From an uncultured Bacilli bacterium (GTDB lineage Bacteria; Bacillota_I; Bacilli_A; RF39; UBA660), in contig CANRJI010000034.1 in assembly GCA_947630885.1 (NCBI GenBank), positions 1 to 9,567 on the forward strand: 9,567 bases of DNA, in the 5' to 3' direction. The position numbers and the translations under genes are program-made. A model generated the notes under the pieces. It saw only the letters and a list, made by a program, of their open reading frames with translations, was not told the origin of the DNA and made no database searches. Positions within the stretch are counted from its first letter, which is position 1; every line of letters begins with the position of its first letter. Of this stretch, positions 1 to 6,510 are shown in pieces.

Positions 1-150
1 GGCAGAAATAACAAAAAAGAAAATCATCCCAAAAATACCGATATTATAACTTACAAATTATCGACAGGTTTTGAAGCCTTATTAGGTGAATTATATATAA
101 ATAATCGTAATCGATTAAAAGAAATACTAAGCAAAGTAGAGGTGAAATAA
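1..150 (+). CDS. mrnC: Mini-ribonuclease III, C-terminal part (5' end outside window)
   Basis: The last 49 codons of a gene entering from the left, read in the frame that starts at base 1 and ending at TAA 148-150. The visible part has GRNNKK, then HPKNTD, then STGFEALLGELYI. This is the C-terminal signature of Mini-III, the RNase III-like enzyme that lacks a dsRNA-binding domain and trims the ends of 23S rRNA precursor in Bacilli. The Glu of FEALLG corresponds to a conserved metal-binding residue of the family; the other catalytic acidic residue would lie upstream of the window. The stop overlaps the next start by one base (TAATG), so the gene is translationally linked to rlmB. Mini-III next to rlmB is the standard Bacillus order (cysS-mrnC-rlmB). 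The family call is firm; integrity of the 5' part cannot be judged. Confidence 0.9.
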   Translation, partial: GRNNKKENHPKNTDIITYKLSTGFEALLGELYINNRNRLKEILSKVEVK

Positions 151-857
151 TGAAGATATATGGAAAAAATGTTGCTTCTGAAAAGTTAAATAGTGGTGAT
201 ACTATCACAAAAATATATTTAAGTAATAAATTTAATGATGACAAAATCATCTCACTAATAAAAAAACGTAATATTGACGTTAAAGTACTAGATAATCGCG
301 AATTAGATAAAATAGTAAACGGATTACATCAAGGCATAATTTTAGAAGTAGAAGATATTAAAACATATAGTTATGATGAAGTTATCCCAAAAATACAAAA
401 GGAATATCCTCTTGTTGTTATTCTTGATCATTTAGAAGACCCACATAATCTAGGAGCTATTGTTCGCTCTTGCGAAGCTTTCGGCGTCGATGCCATCATA
501 TTGCCAAACAATCGATCTGTTCAAATAACTAGCACCGTTGTCAAAACTTCAGTTGGAACAATTGATAAAGTTAAAATCATTAATATTGCTAATCTAAACG
601 TTGCTATAAAAAAACTTCAAAATGACGGTTTTTGGATTGTTGGCACAGACATGAGTGGTCAAAATTATACGACCATTGACTATAAGACAAGGATTGCTAT
701 TATTATTGGAAATGAAGGAAAAGGAATAAGTAAAATAGTAAAAGACCATTGCGATTATTTAGCTAGTATTCCCATGTTAGGCACTGTAAACAGTTTAAAT
801 GCTTCTGTTGCCTGTGGCATTTTTCTATCAGAAATATTACGTTCACGAGGTGTTTAA
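150..857 (+). CDS. rlmB: 23S rRNA (guanosine-2'-O)-methyltransferase, TrmH/SpoU family
   Basis: 235 aa, the usual length for RlmB (YacO). Residues 2-75 form the N-terminal SpoU substrate-binding domain; residues 87-230 are the SPOUT methylase with its trefoil knot. Motif 1 is LDHLEDPHNLGAIVRSCEA (92-110), with the conserved Asn100 and the likely catalytic Arg106. Motif 2 is IIGNEGKGIS (185-194, Glu189). Motif 3 is IPMLGTVNSLNASVACG (207-223), which binds S-adenosylmethionine. By homology it methylates the 2'-OH of a guanosine in the peptidyl-transferase loop of 23S rRNA (G2251 in E. coli numbering); a related specificity within the TrmH family cannot be excluded. The start is supported by AGAGGTGA at 138-145. 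It overlaps the mrnC stop and abuts the sigma factor gene, so all three are probably co-transcribed. Confidence 0.93.
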   Translation: MKIYGKNVASEKLNSGDTITKIYLSNKFNDDKIISLIKKRNIDVKVLDNRELDKIVNGLHQGIILEVEDIKTYSYDEVIPKIQKEYPLVVILDHLEDPHNLGAIVRSCEAFGVDAIILPNNRSVQITSTVVKTSVGTIDKVKIINIANLNVAIKKLQNDGFWIVGTDMSGQNYTTIDYKTRIAIIIGNEGKGISKIVKDHCDYLASIPMLGTVNSLNASVACGIFLSEILRSRGV

Positions 858-1424
858 ATGGATAATGATTATGAATTACTTTATTTAGCCAGTGAAAACG
901 AAGAAGAAATAGAATCACTCCTTTATCAAAAATATTATGGCTTCATTCAAAAGAAAGTATTAAAATATAATAGTTCAACTATGAACTTTGATGATTGTTT
1001 AAATGAAGCAAGATTAGCATTGCATGATGCCATTGCTACTTACCGTGATAAAGGATCTTTTCTATCCTATCTAAATACCTGCCTCGAAAATCGTTTAATA
1101 AATTATCAGAAAAGTTTTAGTAGTAACAAAAACAAATTATTGAATGAGGCTATATCATTTGATGAATTGCCAAGTGTATCATTTATCGAAGAATCATCAG
1201 ATCGCTATGATCCTGAAAAGTTCTTATTAGAAAAAGCTGATTATTTTGAATTAAAAGAAAAAATATCTCAAGGCTTAACCTGGAAAGAAGAACTAATATT
1301 TAATTTGCGTGAACAAAATTATACTGCTAAAGAAATAGCTGAAATAACTGATAGTAATTTGAAAACGGTTTATAATATAATTAGTAGAGTTCAGTATAAA
1401 CTATCAAATATATTGTCAAACTAG
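858..1424 (+). CDS. sigH: SigH-like sigma-70 family RNA polymerase sigma factor
   Basis: 188 aa. Residues about 17-85 match sigma region 2, which binds core polymerase and the -10 element (NFDDCLNEARLALHDAI, then GSFLSYLNTCLENRLINY). Residues about 136-185 match region 4, with a helix-turn-helix at 156-181 (TAKEIAEITDSNLKTVYNII) expected to read the -35 element. Regions 1 and 3 are absent, as in small alternative sigma factors. The ATG follows the rlmB TAA with no gap, and its ribosome site GAGGTG (847-852) lies inside the rlmB 3' end, so translation is probably coupled. The place just after rlmB is where Bacillus has yacP-sigH; here yacP is missing. In Bacillus SigH drives transition-phase and competence genes, but the regulon here is unknown. 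The symbol rests on synteny plus domain layout; a generic sigma-70 family protein is the fallback. Confidence 0.78.
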   Translation: MDNDYELLYLASENEEEIESLLYQKYYGFIQKKVLKYNSSTMNFDDCLNEARLALHDAIATYRDKGSFLSYLNTCLENRLINYQKSFSSNKNKLLNEAISFDELPSVSFIEESSDRYDPEKFLLEKADYFELKEKISQGLTWKEELIFNLREQNYTAKEIAEITDSNLKTVYNIISRVQYKLSNILSN

Positions 1425-1444
1425 GAGAATTTTAAATAAAAATA

Positions 1445-1473
1445 TTTACTTTTAATAATTTATAATTTATACT
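1445..1473 (+). promoter_or_regulatory. Probable sigma-A promoter for the acidic protein gene
   Basis: TTTACT at 1445-1450 and TATACT at 1468-1473 are separated by exactly 17 bases, in the 73-base gap after the sigma factor stop. The -35 matches consensus at 4 of 6 and the -10 at 5 of 6. Transcription would start near 1480, just before the strong ribosome site at 1484-1490. No terminator is seen after the sigma factor gene, so read-through from upstream is also likely. The surrounding DNA is very AT-rich, so chance matches are possible. Confidence 0.5.
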
Positions 1474-1497
1474 TTAAATATAAAAGGAGGAGATAGT

Positions 1498-2088
1498 GTG
1501 TATATTGACTTTAAATATTTATTGCAAAAATATATTCAAGAACATGGTTTATTTGGCTTAATTAAATTAATTGCTGAGCTTACTCCCCCTGAACTTGCAA
1601 AAAGTCAAATTGTTGAAGATATAGATATACCAGCGGAAGAAAATTTTGCACCTAATAAGATAGAAGACGTTGATTCAGAGGAAAAAGAAGAAAATTTAGT
1701 TTTCGGAAGAAGTGTTGAAAAAATTCCGATGGAAACTGTTAGAAAAGATTCAGCACCCGAGGCTAAACCACCAAAAAGTAGTGAAGAGGCTGAAGAGAAA
1801 AGGGACATAGCAAATACTGAATTAACCAAGACAGAAACTGTTCCCGAAGATTTTGGACAAAGAAATAGTACTCAAGATCTTGCTGAAGTTAATGCTAGCG
1901 GTATCTATGATACTGAGCATATTAATGCTGTTCAAGATGATTTATATAGTCACTTAGATAATTCTGCTACTACCTCTGAAACAGACAGTATGGAAAACTC
2001 AGAATCAGTTAAAACTAGAGTGCTAGAGAATAACAATTCAAATTATCCAAGTGCTAGAACTGTTTCACCTGGAGAAATAAAATATTAA
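1498..2088 (+). CDS. Unrecognised acidic, probably disordered protein after sigH
   Basis: 196 aa from a GTG start, 7 bases after a near-perfect ribosome site (AAGGAGG, 1484-1490). I do not recognise the family. Residues 1-36 look folded, probably amphipathic helix (DFKYLLQKYIQEHGLFGLIK). From about residue 37 to the end the protein is rich in Glu, Asp, Ser, Thr, Asn and Lys with many prolines, has no Cys or Trp, and looks intrinsically disordered and acidic. There is no signal peptide and no convincing membrane segment, so it is not SecE, which the Bacillus gene order would place nearby. It is the last gene of the unit that begins upstream with mrnC, and a terminator begins on its stop codon. 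It is a real gene by its ribosome site, promoter and terminator. A scaffold or regulatory partner role is only a guess. Confidence 0.72.
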   Translation: MYIDFKYLLQKYIQEHGLFGLIKLIAELTPPELAKSQIVEDIDIPAEENFAPNKIEDVDSEEKEENLVFGRSVEKIPMETVRKDSAPEAKPPKSSEEAEEKRDIANTELTKTETVPEDFGQRNSTQDLAEVNASGIYDTEHINAVQDDLYSHLDNSATTSETDSMENSESVKTRVLENNNSNYPSARTVSPGEIKY

Positions 2089-2110
2089 AAATGCCGAAAT
2101 GGCATTTTTT
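2087..2110 (+). terminator. Rho-independent terminator ending the mrnC-rlmB-sigH unit
   Basis: A perfect 9-bp stem, AAAAATGCC (2087-2095) with GGCATTTTT (2101-2109), a GAAAT loop and a T run to 2110. It begins within the stop codon of the acidic protein gene and separates the left operon from uvrA. Confidence 0.9.
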
Positions 2111-2123
2111 AATCACACCATAC

Positions 2124-2137
2124 CGAACAAATGTATT
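2124..2137 (+). promoter_or_regulatory. Candidate LexA (SOS) box upstream of uvrA
   Basis: CGAACAAATGTATT matches the Bacillus-type LexA/DinR operator consensus CGAACRNRYGTTYC at 12 of 14 positions. The left half-site is perfect; the two mismatches are in the right half. It lies 10 bases upstream of the -35 hexamer of the uvrA promoter. The uvr genes are classic LexA targets in Bacillus, so site and target agree. Binding itself, and the presence of lexA in this genome, are inferred. Confidence 0.55.
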
Positions 2138-2147
2138 AGAAAAAATA

Positions 2148-2176
2148 TTGACTTCTCAAAATTATTGCTATATAAT
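2148..2176 (+). promoter_or_regulatory. Strong sigma-A promoter for uvrA
   Basis: TTGACT (2148-2153) and TATAAT (2171-2176) with a 17-base spacer: 5 of 6 and 6 of 6 matches to consensus. Transcription would start near 2183, leaving a leader of about 75 bases before the uvrA ATG. No riboswitch or strong hairpin is evident in that leader. Confidence 0.85.
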
Positions 2177-2259
2177 CATATTGATGTCGTTTAAAAAATT
2201 AATTTTATGGACATAATAAATAATATTAGTAGTAATTAAAAGAAGTAAAGGTGATTATT

Positions 2260-5076
2260 ATGGATAAAATAATAATAAAAGGAGCACGAGAAAACAATTT
2301 AAAAAATATTGATATTGAAATTCCTAAAAATAAATTAGTTGTTATGACAGGTGTCTCGGGAAGTGGTAAATCATCTCTCGCTTTTGACACCATATATGCT
2401 GAAGGCCAGAGAAGATACGTTGAAAGTTTGTCAGCTTATGCGAGACAATTTCTCGATAATTCTAGTAAACCAGATGTCGATACAATTGAAGGCTTATCGC
2501 CAAGTATTTCTATCGATCAAAAGACCACTAATAAAAATCCTCGTAGTACAGTTGGAACAGTAACCGAAATATACGATTATTTAAGACTTTTGTTTGCTAG
2601 AATTGGTGTACCATACTGCCCCAAACATCATATACCCATTTCTTCTCAATCAATTGAAGAAATGACAAATCGCGTCCTAGAACTAGAAGAAAATACAAAG
2701 ATTATGGTTATGTCACCTATTGTTAAGGGTGAAAAAGGAACCCAAAAAGATTTATTTGAGCGCTTACGTAAAGAAGGATATATTAGAGTTAAAGTTGATG
2801 GTGAATTAAAAGATTTAGCCGAAGAACTCGAATTAGATAAAAATAAAAAACACAATGTATCTGTTGTAATTGATAGGTTAGTAATCAAAGAAAATATTCG
2901 AAGTAGATTATATTCATCTATTGAAACAGCCACCAATTTAAGTCATGGTAAAGTCATCATCGATGTTGTTAATGGTGAAGAAATACTTATGTCCGAAAAT
3001 TATGCGTGTCCACACTGTGATTATTCCCTTGAAGAATTAGAGCCACGAATCTTTTCCTTTAATGCACCATACGGTTCTTGTGAAGATTGTAAAGGACTTG
3101 GTGTAAAATACAAAATAGATGTCGATTTAGTTATTCCTGACCGCAACAAATCGATCCTTGATGGCGCCATAAAAGTTATAAATCTCGATGAAGAAACTAG
3201 TATAACTTATACCGAATTAAATGCTGTTGCTAATTATTATCACATTGACTTATCAAAGAAAGTTAAAGATTTAACTAAAGAAGAATTAGATATTATTTTA
3301 TATGGCTCTAAAGATCCTATAACTTTCAATTATGAATCTAAAAATGGTAATAGTCGTAAGGCAACCAACTATTACGAAGGAATTATTACCAATTTAGAAA
3401 GAAGATACATCGAAACAAAAAGTACTTGGATACGTGAATGGATTGAAGGCTACATGACTGAGTTAGAGTGTCCAACTTGTCATGGCTCTAGATTAAAAGA
3501 CTCTGTCTTACATGTCCTTATTAATAATAAAAATATCTATGAGGTAACTTGTCTTTCTATCGAAGAATTAAATAAATTTATTTCTAATCTTAAATTAAGC
3601 AAAGAAAAACAAGAAATATCTTCTGTCATCGTCAAAGAAATATTATCGCGTTTAAATTTTTTAAACAATGTTGGCTTAGGTTACTTAACTCTTTCCAGGG
3701 AAGCAGGAACTCTTTCTGGAGGAGAAAGTCAAAGAATAAGACTAGCAACGCAAATCGGTTCACGTTTGACTGGTGTCCTCTATGTCCTTGATGAACCTAG
3801 TATTGGTCTTCATCAAAGAGATAATGCCAAGTTAATAAATTCCTTACTTGAAATGCGTGATTTAGGTAATTCCCTAATTGTTGTTGAACATGATACTGAT
3901 ACCATGCTTGCGGCTGATTACTTAATTGATATCGGCCCAGGAGCAGGTGAAAGTGGAGGATATATCGTAGCAAAAGGAACTCCTGAAGAAGTAATGAATA
4001 ATGAAAATAGTTTAACTGGAAAATATTTAAAAGGAATAGAAAAAATAGATATTCCGACAAAACGCCGTAAAGGAAATAAAAAATTTCTTGAAATAAAAGG
4101 AGCTAAAGAGAACAATCTAAAAAATATCAATGTTAAAATACCTCTTGGAACGATGACCTTAGTAACTGGTGTCTCAGGAAGTGGTAAATCAACTTTAATT
4201 AATGAAATTTTATATAAAGCCCTTGCTGTTAATGTCTATGGATCTAAATTAAAACCAGGAACTCATAAAGAAATAAAAGGCATGGAAAATGTTGATAAAG
4301 TTGTTCAAATAACTCAAGCTCCAATTGGACGAACACCGCGAAGTAATCCGGCAACTTATACTGGTGTATTTGATGATATAAGAGATATCTTTGCCGAAAC
4401 CAAAGAGGCTAAGATACGTGGTTACGATCGTGGGCGCTTCAGTTTCAATGTTAAAGGTGGTAGATGTGAAGCTTGTTGGGGCGATGGCGTAAAGAAAATT
4501 GAAATGCACTTTTTACCAGATGTATATGTTCCATGTGAAGTTTGTAATGGAACGAGATATAACCGTGAAACTCTCGAAATAAAATTCAAAGACAAAAGTA
4601 TTTACGATGTTTTAAATATGCGAGTAGACGAAGCTATGGAGTTTTTTGCCAACCATACGAAAGTTTTAAATAAACTTCAAGTATTACATGATGTCGGTTT
4701 GGGATATGTTAAGCTAGGACAGCCCGCACCAACATTATCTGGAGGAGAAGCAGCTCGTGTCAAATTAGCCAAAGAACTCCAAAAGAAACCGACAGGAAAG
4801 ACCGTTTTCATTCTCGATGAACCAACAACTGGTCTTCATCAAGATGATATCAAAAAACTTTTGGTAATATTAGAACGTATTGTTGATAATGGCGATACCG
4901 TCATCATTATTGAGCACAATTTAGATGTTATCAAAATAGCTGACTATATCATTGACTTAGGACCTGAAGGTGGCGATGGTGGAGGAACAGTTGTAGCGAC
5001 CGGAACACCAGAAGATATTGCTAAAGTAAAAGAATCATATACTGGAGTCTTTCTCAAAGATATTCTCAATAAATAA
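2260..5076 (+). CDS. uvrA: UvrABC excinuclease subunit A (damage-recognition ABC ATPase)
   Basis: 938 aa, full length. It is the DNA-damage sensor of nucleotide excision repair; as a dimer it loads UvrB at lesions. Two ABC ATPase modules are complete. The first has Walker A GVSGSGKS at 31-38, signature LSGGESQR from 485 and Walker B LYVLDEP at 507-513. The second has Walker A at 637-644, signature LSGGEAAR from 826 and Walker B ILDEP with Asp853/Glu854. Zinc-binding cysteine pairs are at 250/253 with 274/277 and at 736/739 with 759/762. The UvrB-binding and insertion regions lie between Walker A and the first zinc module. An in-frame GTG at 2251 exists, but it sits inside the ribosome site AGGTGAT (2249-2255), so ATG 2260 is chosen. 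It is a single-gene unit without uvrB beside it, preceded by a candidate LexA box and a near-consensus promoter. All key residues are intact. Confidence 0.98.
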   Translation: MDKIIIKGARENNLKNIDIEIPKNKLVVMTGVSGSGKSSLAFDTIYAEGQRRYVESLSAYARQFLDNSSKPDVDTIEGLSPSISIDQKTTNKNPRSTVGTVTEIYDYLRLLFARIGVPYCPKHHIPISSQSIEEMTNRVLELEENTKIMVMSPIVKGEKGTQKDLFERLRKEGYIRVKVDGELKDLAEELELDKNKKHNVSVVIDRLVIKENIRSRLYSSIETATNLSHGKVIIDVVNGEEILMSENYACPHCDYSLEELEPRIFSFNAPYGSCEDCKGLGVKYKIDVDLVIPDRNKSILDGAIKVINLDEETSITYTELNAVANYYHIDLSKKVKDLTKEELDIILYGSKDPITFNYESKNGNSRKATNYYEGIITNLERRYIETKSTWIREWIEGYMTELECPTCHGSRLKDSVLHVLINNKNIYEVTCLSIEELNKFISNLKLSKEKQEISSVIVKEILSRLNFLNNVGLGYLTLSREAGTLSGGESQRIRLATQIGSRLTGVLYVLDEPSIGLHQRDNAKLINSLLEMRDLGNSLIVVEHDTDTMLAADYLIDIGPGAGESGGYIVAKGTPEEVMNNENSLTGKYLKGIEKIDIPTKRRKGNKKFLEIKGAKENNLKNINVKIPLGTMTLVTGVSGSGKSTLINEILYKALAVNVYGSKLKPGTHKEIKGMENVDKVVQITQAPIGRTPRSNPATYTGVFDDIRDIFAETKEAKIRGYDRGRFSFNVKGGRCEACWGDGVKKIEMHFLPDVYVPCEVCNGTRYNRETLEIKFKDKSIYDVLNMRVDEAMEFFANHTKVLNKLQVLHDVGLGYVKLGQPAPTLSGGEAARVKLAKELQKKPTGKTVFILDEPTTGLHQDDIKKLLVILERIVDNGDTVIIIEHNLDVIKIADYIIDLGPEGGDGGGTVVATGTPEDIAKVKESYTGVFLKDILNK

Positions 5077-5081
5077 ACACG

Positions 5082-5130
5082 AAAAAAATCAAAGTTATGA
5101 AAAGTAAATTACTTTCTAGCTTTGATTTTT
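5082..5130. terminator. Bidirectional terminator between uvrA and the CofE-like gene
   Basis: AAAAATCAAAG (5084-5094) pairs with CTTTGATTTTT (5120-5130) as an 11-bp outer stem. Inside it, AAAGT (5101-5105) pairs with ACTTT (5111-5115). The flanks are A-rich on the left and T-rich on the right, giving a U run in either direction. It lies between two convergent genes and can serve both. Confidence 0.88.
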
Positions 5131-5151
5131 ATATTACTTATGTATTATACT

Positions 5152-6339
5152 CTATTCATCAGCCAAATTATCAAAGTATCCTTGAATAAATACCACTGGT
5201 GTTCCTTTATCACCACTACCACTTGTCAAGTCACATAGTGAACCAATTAAGTCCGTAAGTCTTCTTGGTGTCGTACCTTGTGATAACATATTTCCTTTTA
5301 AGTTTTTATCTTTTTTCTTTATTTCTTCCTTAATTGCTTCCTTAAGTTCTTCACCTCTTAATTCAGCAAATTTATTATCAGATATATATTTTAACTTTAA
5401 TTCGTTTGGAGTTCCTTCTAAACCACTGGTATAAAAAGGAGATACAACTGGATCAGCAAGTTCCCATATATGGCCGACAGGGTCTTTAAATGCTCCATCA
5501 CCATATACCATAACTTCAATATTTTTTCCTGTTTTTTCTTTTAATTGCTTTTGAATATCTAAAACTAATTTATCACCATTTTTTGGGAAAAGCTTTAACC
5601 TTTCTTCCGTTGATTTATTAGATCCTAAAAGTCCATACTTTGGATTAAAACCGCTTCCATTTACTGAATTACTCATAATTTCATCTAGACTATATATATT
5701 TTTACATCCTGCTTCTACTAACATTTCTTTCGTTTTAAATCTTGTATGAATATCACAGTTTAGTACATCATTTGTATAGTCTAATATAATTCTTGGGTCA
5801 TTAGCAAAAACAAATTCAACTTGACAATTTTCTTTCAATACTAATTCACGGTAAAAGTCTACCATATTTATTCCCGTAAAAGGATGAATAAAACTTCCAA
5901 ATACTTTAGTATATTCTTTTTCACTTATAACACTAGATAAATCATACTTACTATTTCTTAAATTATCCTCATCTAAAATACCATTACCGACTTCATCTGA
6001 TGGAAAACTGAGAAGAATAGTTATTTTATCCATTGCTCTAGCTATTCCCTTTAAAATCATTGAAAATCTATTTCTACTAAGAATTGGAAATACAATCCCA
6101 ATATTTTTAAGTGGAAATTTTTCTCTCAAATCATCTGCAATATCATCAACTGTTGCGTAATTACCTTCACTTATTCCTACGACAGCCTCTGTAATCGCAA
6201 CTATATCTTTATCTCTAAATTCAAATTTCTCACTTTCCTTAGCTCTCATAAGAGAATCGACAACAATATTGGCAAGATCATCGCCTTCCTTTATTATTGG
6301 TGTTCTAATTCCTCTGACAACCGTTCCTACATTTCGCAT
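5152..6339 (-). CDS. Coenzyme F420-0:L-glutamate ligase-like protein (CofE/F420_ligase family)
   Basis: 395 aa, presumably cytosolic (no signal peptide or membrane segment). The N-terminal part has the family hallmark: GIRTPIIKEGDDLANIV (10-26), then FRDKDIVAITEAVVGISEGN (41-60). Further conserved-looking stretches are GSFIHPFTGINMVDFYREL (148-166), VMVYGDGAFKDPVGHIWELA (277-296) and TSGSGDKGTP (372-381). CofE adds glutamate to F420-0 with GTP, but this protein is longer than archaeal CofE (about 250 aa). Long homologues of this type occur in low-GC Firmicutes that are not known to make F420, so the true substrate is unknown; an amide-bond-forming ligase is the inference. The start is fixed at 6339 by AAGGAGGT just upstream. 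An ATG at 6375 is in frame but lies inside the -10 element, so it cannot be in the transcript. The gene converges with uvrA through a shared terminator. Confidence 0.82.
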   Translation of the reverse strand: MRNVGTVVRGIRTPIIKEGDDLANIVVDSLMRAKESEKFEFRDKDIVAITEAVVGISEGNYATVDDIADDLREKFPLKNIGIVFPILSRNRFSMILKGIARAMDKITILLSFPSDEVGNGILDEDNLRNSKYDLSSVISEKEYTKVFGSFIHPFTGINMVDFYRELVLKENCQVEFVFANDPRIILDYTNDVLNCDIHTRFKTKEMLVEAGCKNIYSLDEIMSNSVNGSGFNPKYGLLGSNKSTEERLKLFPKNGDKLVLDIQKQLKEKTGKNIEVMVYGDGAFKDPVGHIWELADPVVSPFYTSGLEGTPNELKLKYISDNKFAELRGEELKEAIKEEIKKKDKNLKGNMLSQGTTPRRLTDLIGSLCDLTSGSGDKGTPVVFIQGYFDNLADE

Positions 6340-6373
6340 ATTTACCTCCTTATTGCACTTACAGTACATTGAC

Positions 6374-6403
6374 ATTATATCATGTCTCTTATACTAACTG
6401 CAA
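6374..6403 (-). promoter_or_regulatory. Extended -10 promoter for the CofE-like gene
   Basis: On the minus strand, TGATATAAT gives a perfect -10 (plus 6374-6379) with a TGn extension (6380-6382). A weak -35, TTGCAG (6398-6403), sits 18 bases upstream. Transcription would begin near 6367, giving a leader of about 28 bases with the AGGAGG site and excluding the ATG at 6375. Confidence 0.7.
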
Positions 6404-6470
6404 TAAAAATTTCAAGATTAAAAAGTAATTAGAGAAATTCTATCTTTTCATTATACTTCTTTTTGAGAAG

Positions 6471-6510
6471 AAAAAATTTAATAATTATCACAAATTTTAC
6501 TAAATTATTA
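6471..6510 (-). terminator. Possible weak terminator of the HerA-like gene
   Basis: On the minus strand the stop codon of the HerA-like gene starts an 8-bp A/T-only inverted repeat (plus 6503-6510 with 6479-6486). Two bases later comes a run of six T (complement of plus 6471-6476). The stem has no G:C pair and the loop is 16 bases, so it would be weak. It is the best terminator candidate in the 168-base gap before the CofE-like start. Confidence 0.3.

Noticed and set aside
2251..2259. GTG at 2251 as the uvrA start
   Set aside because: This GTG is part of the Shine-Dalgarno sequence AGGTGAT; ATG 2260 has correct spacing and begins at the usual UvrA N-terminus.
2646..4509. Several minus-strand open frames inside uvrA
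   Set aside because: They are antisense shadows of a fully conserved uvrA, without ribosome sites or recognisable motifs.
6340..6375. ATG at 6375 as an earlier start of the CofE-like gene
   Set aside because: It lies within the -10 element of the predicted promoter, so it would not be transcribed, and the AGGAGG site serves ATG 6339.
6456..6470. Hairpin CTTCT-TTTTG-AGAAG between the HerA-like and CofE-like genes
   Set aside because: The stem is only 5 bp and neither strand has a following T run, so it is not supported as a terminator.
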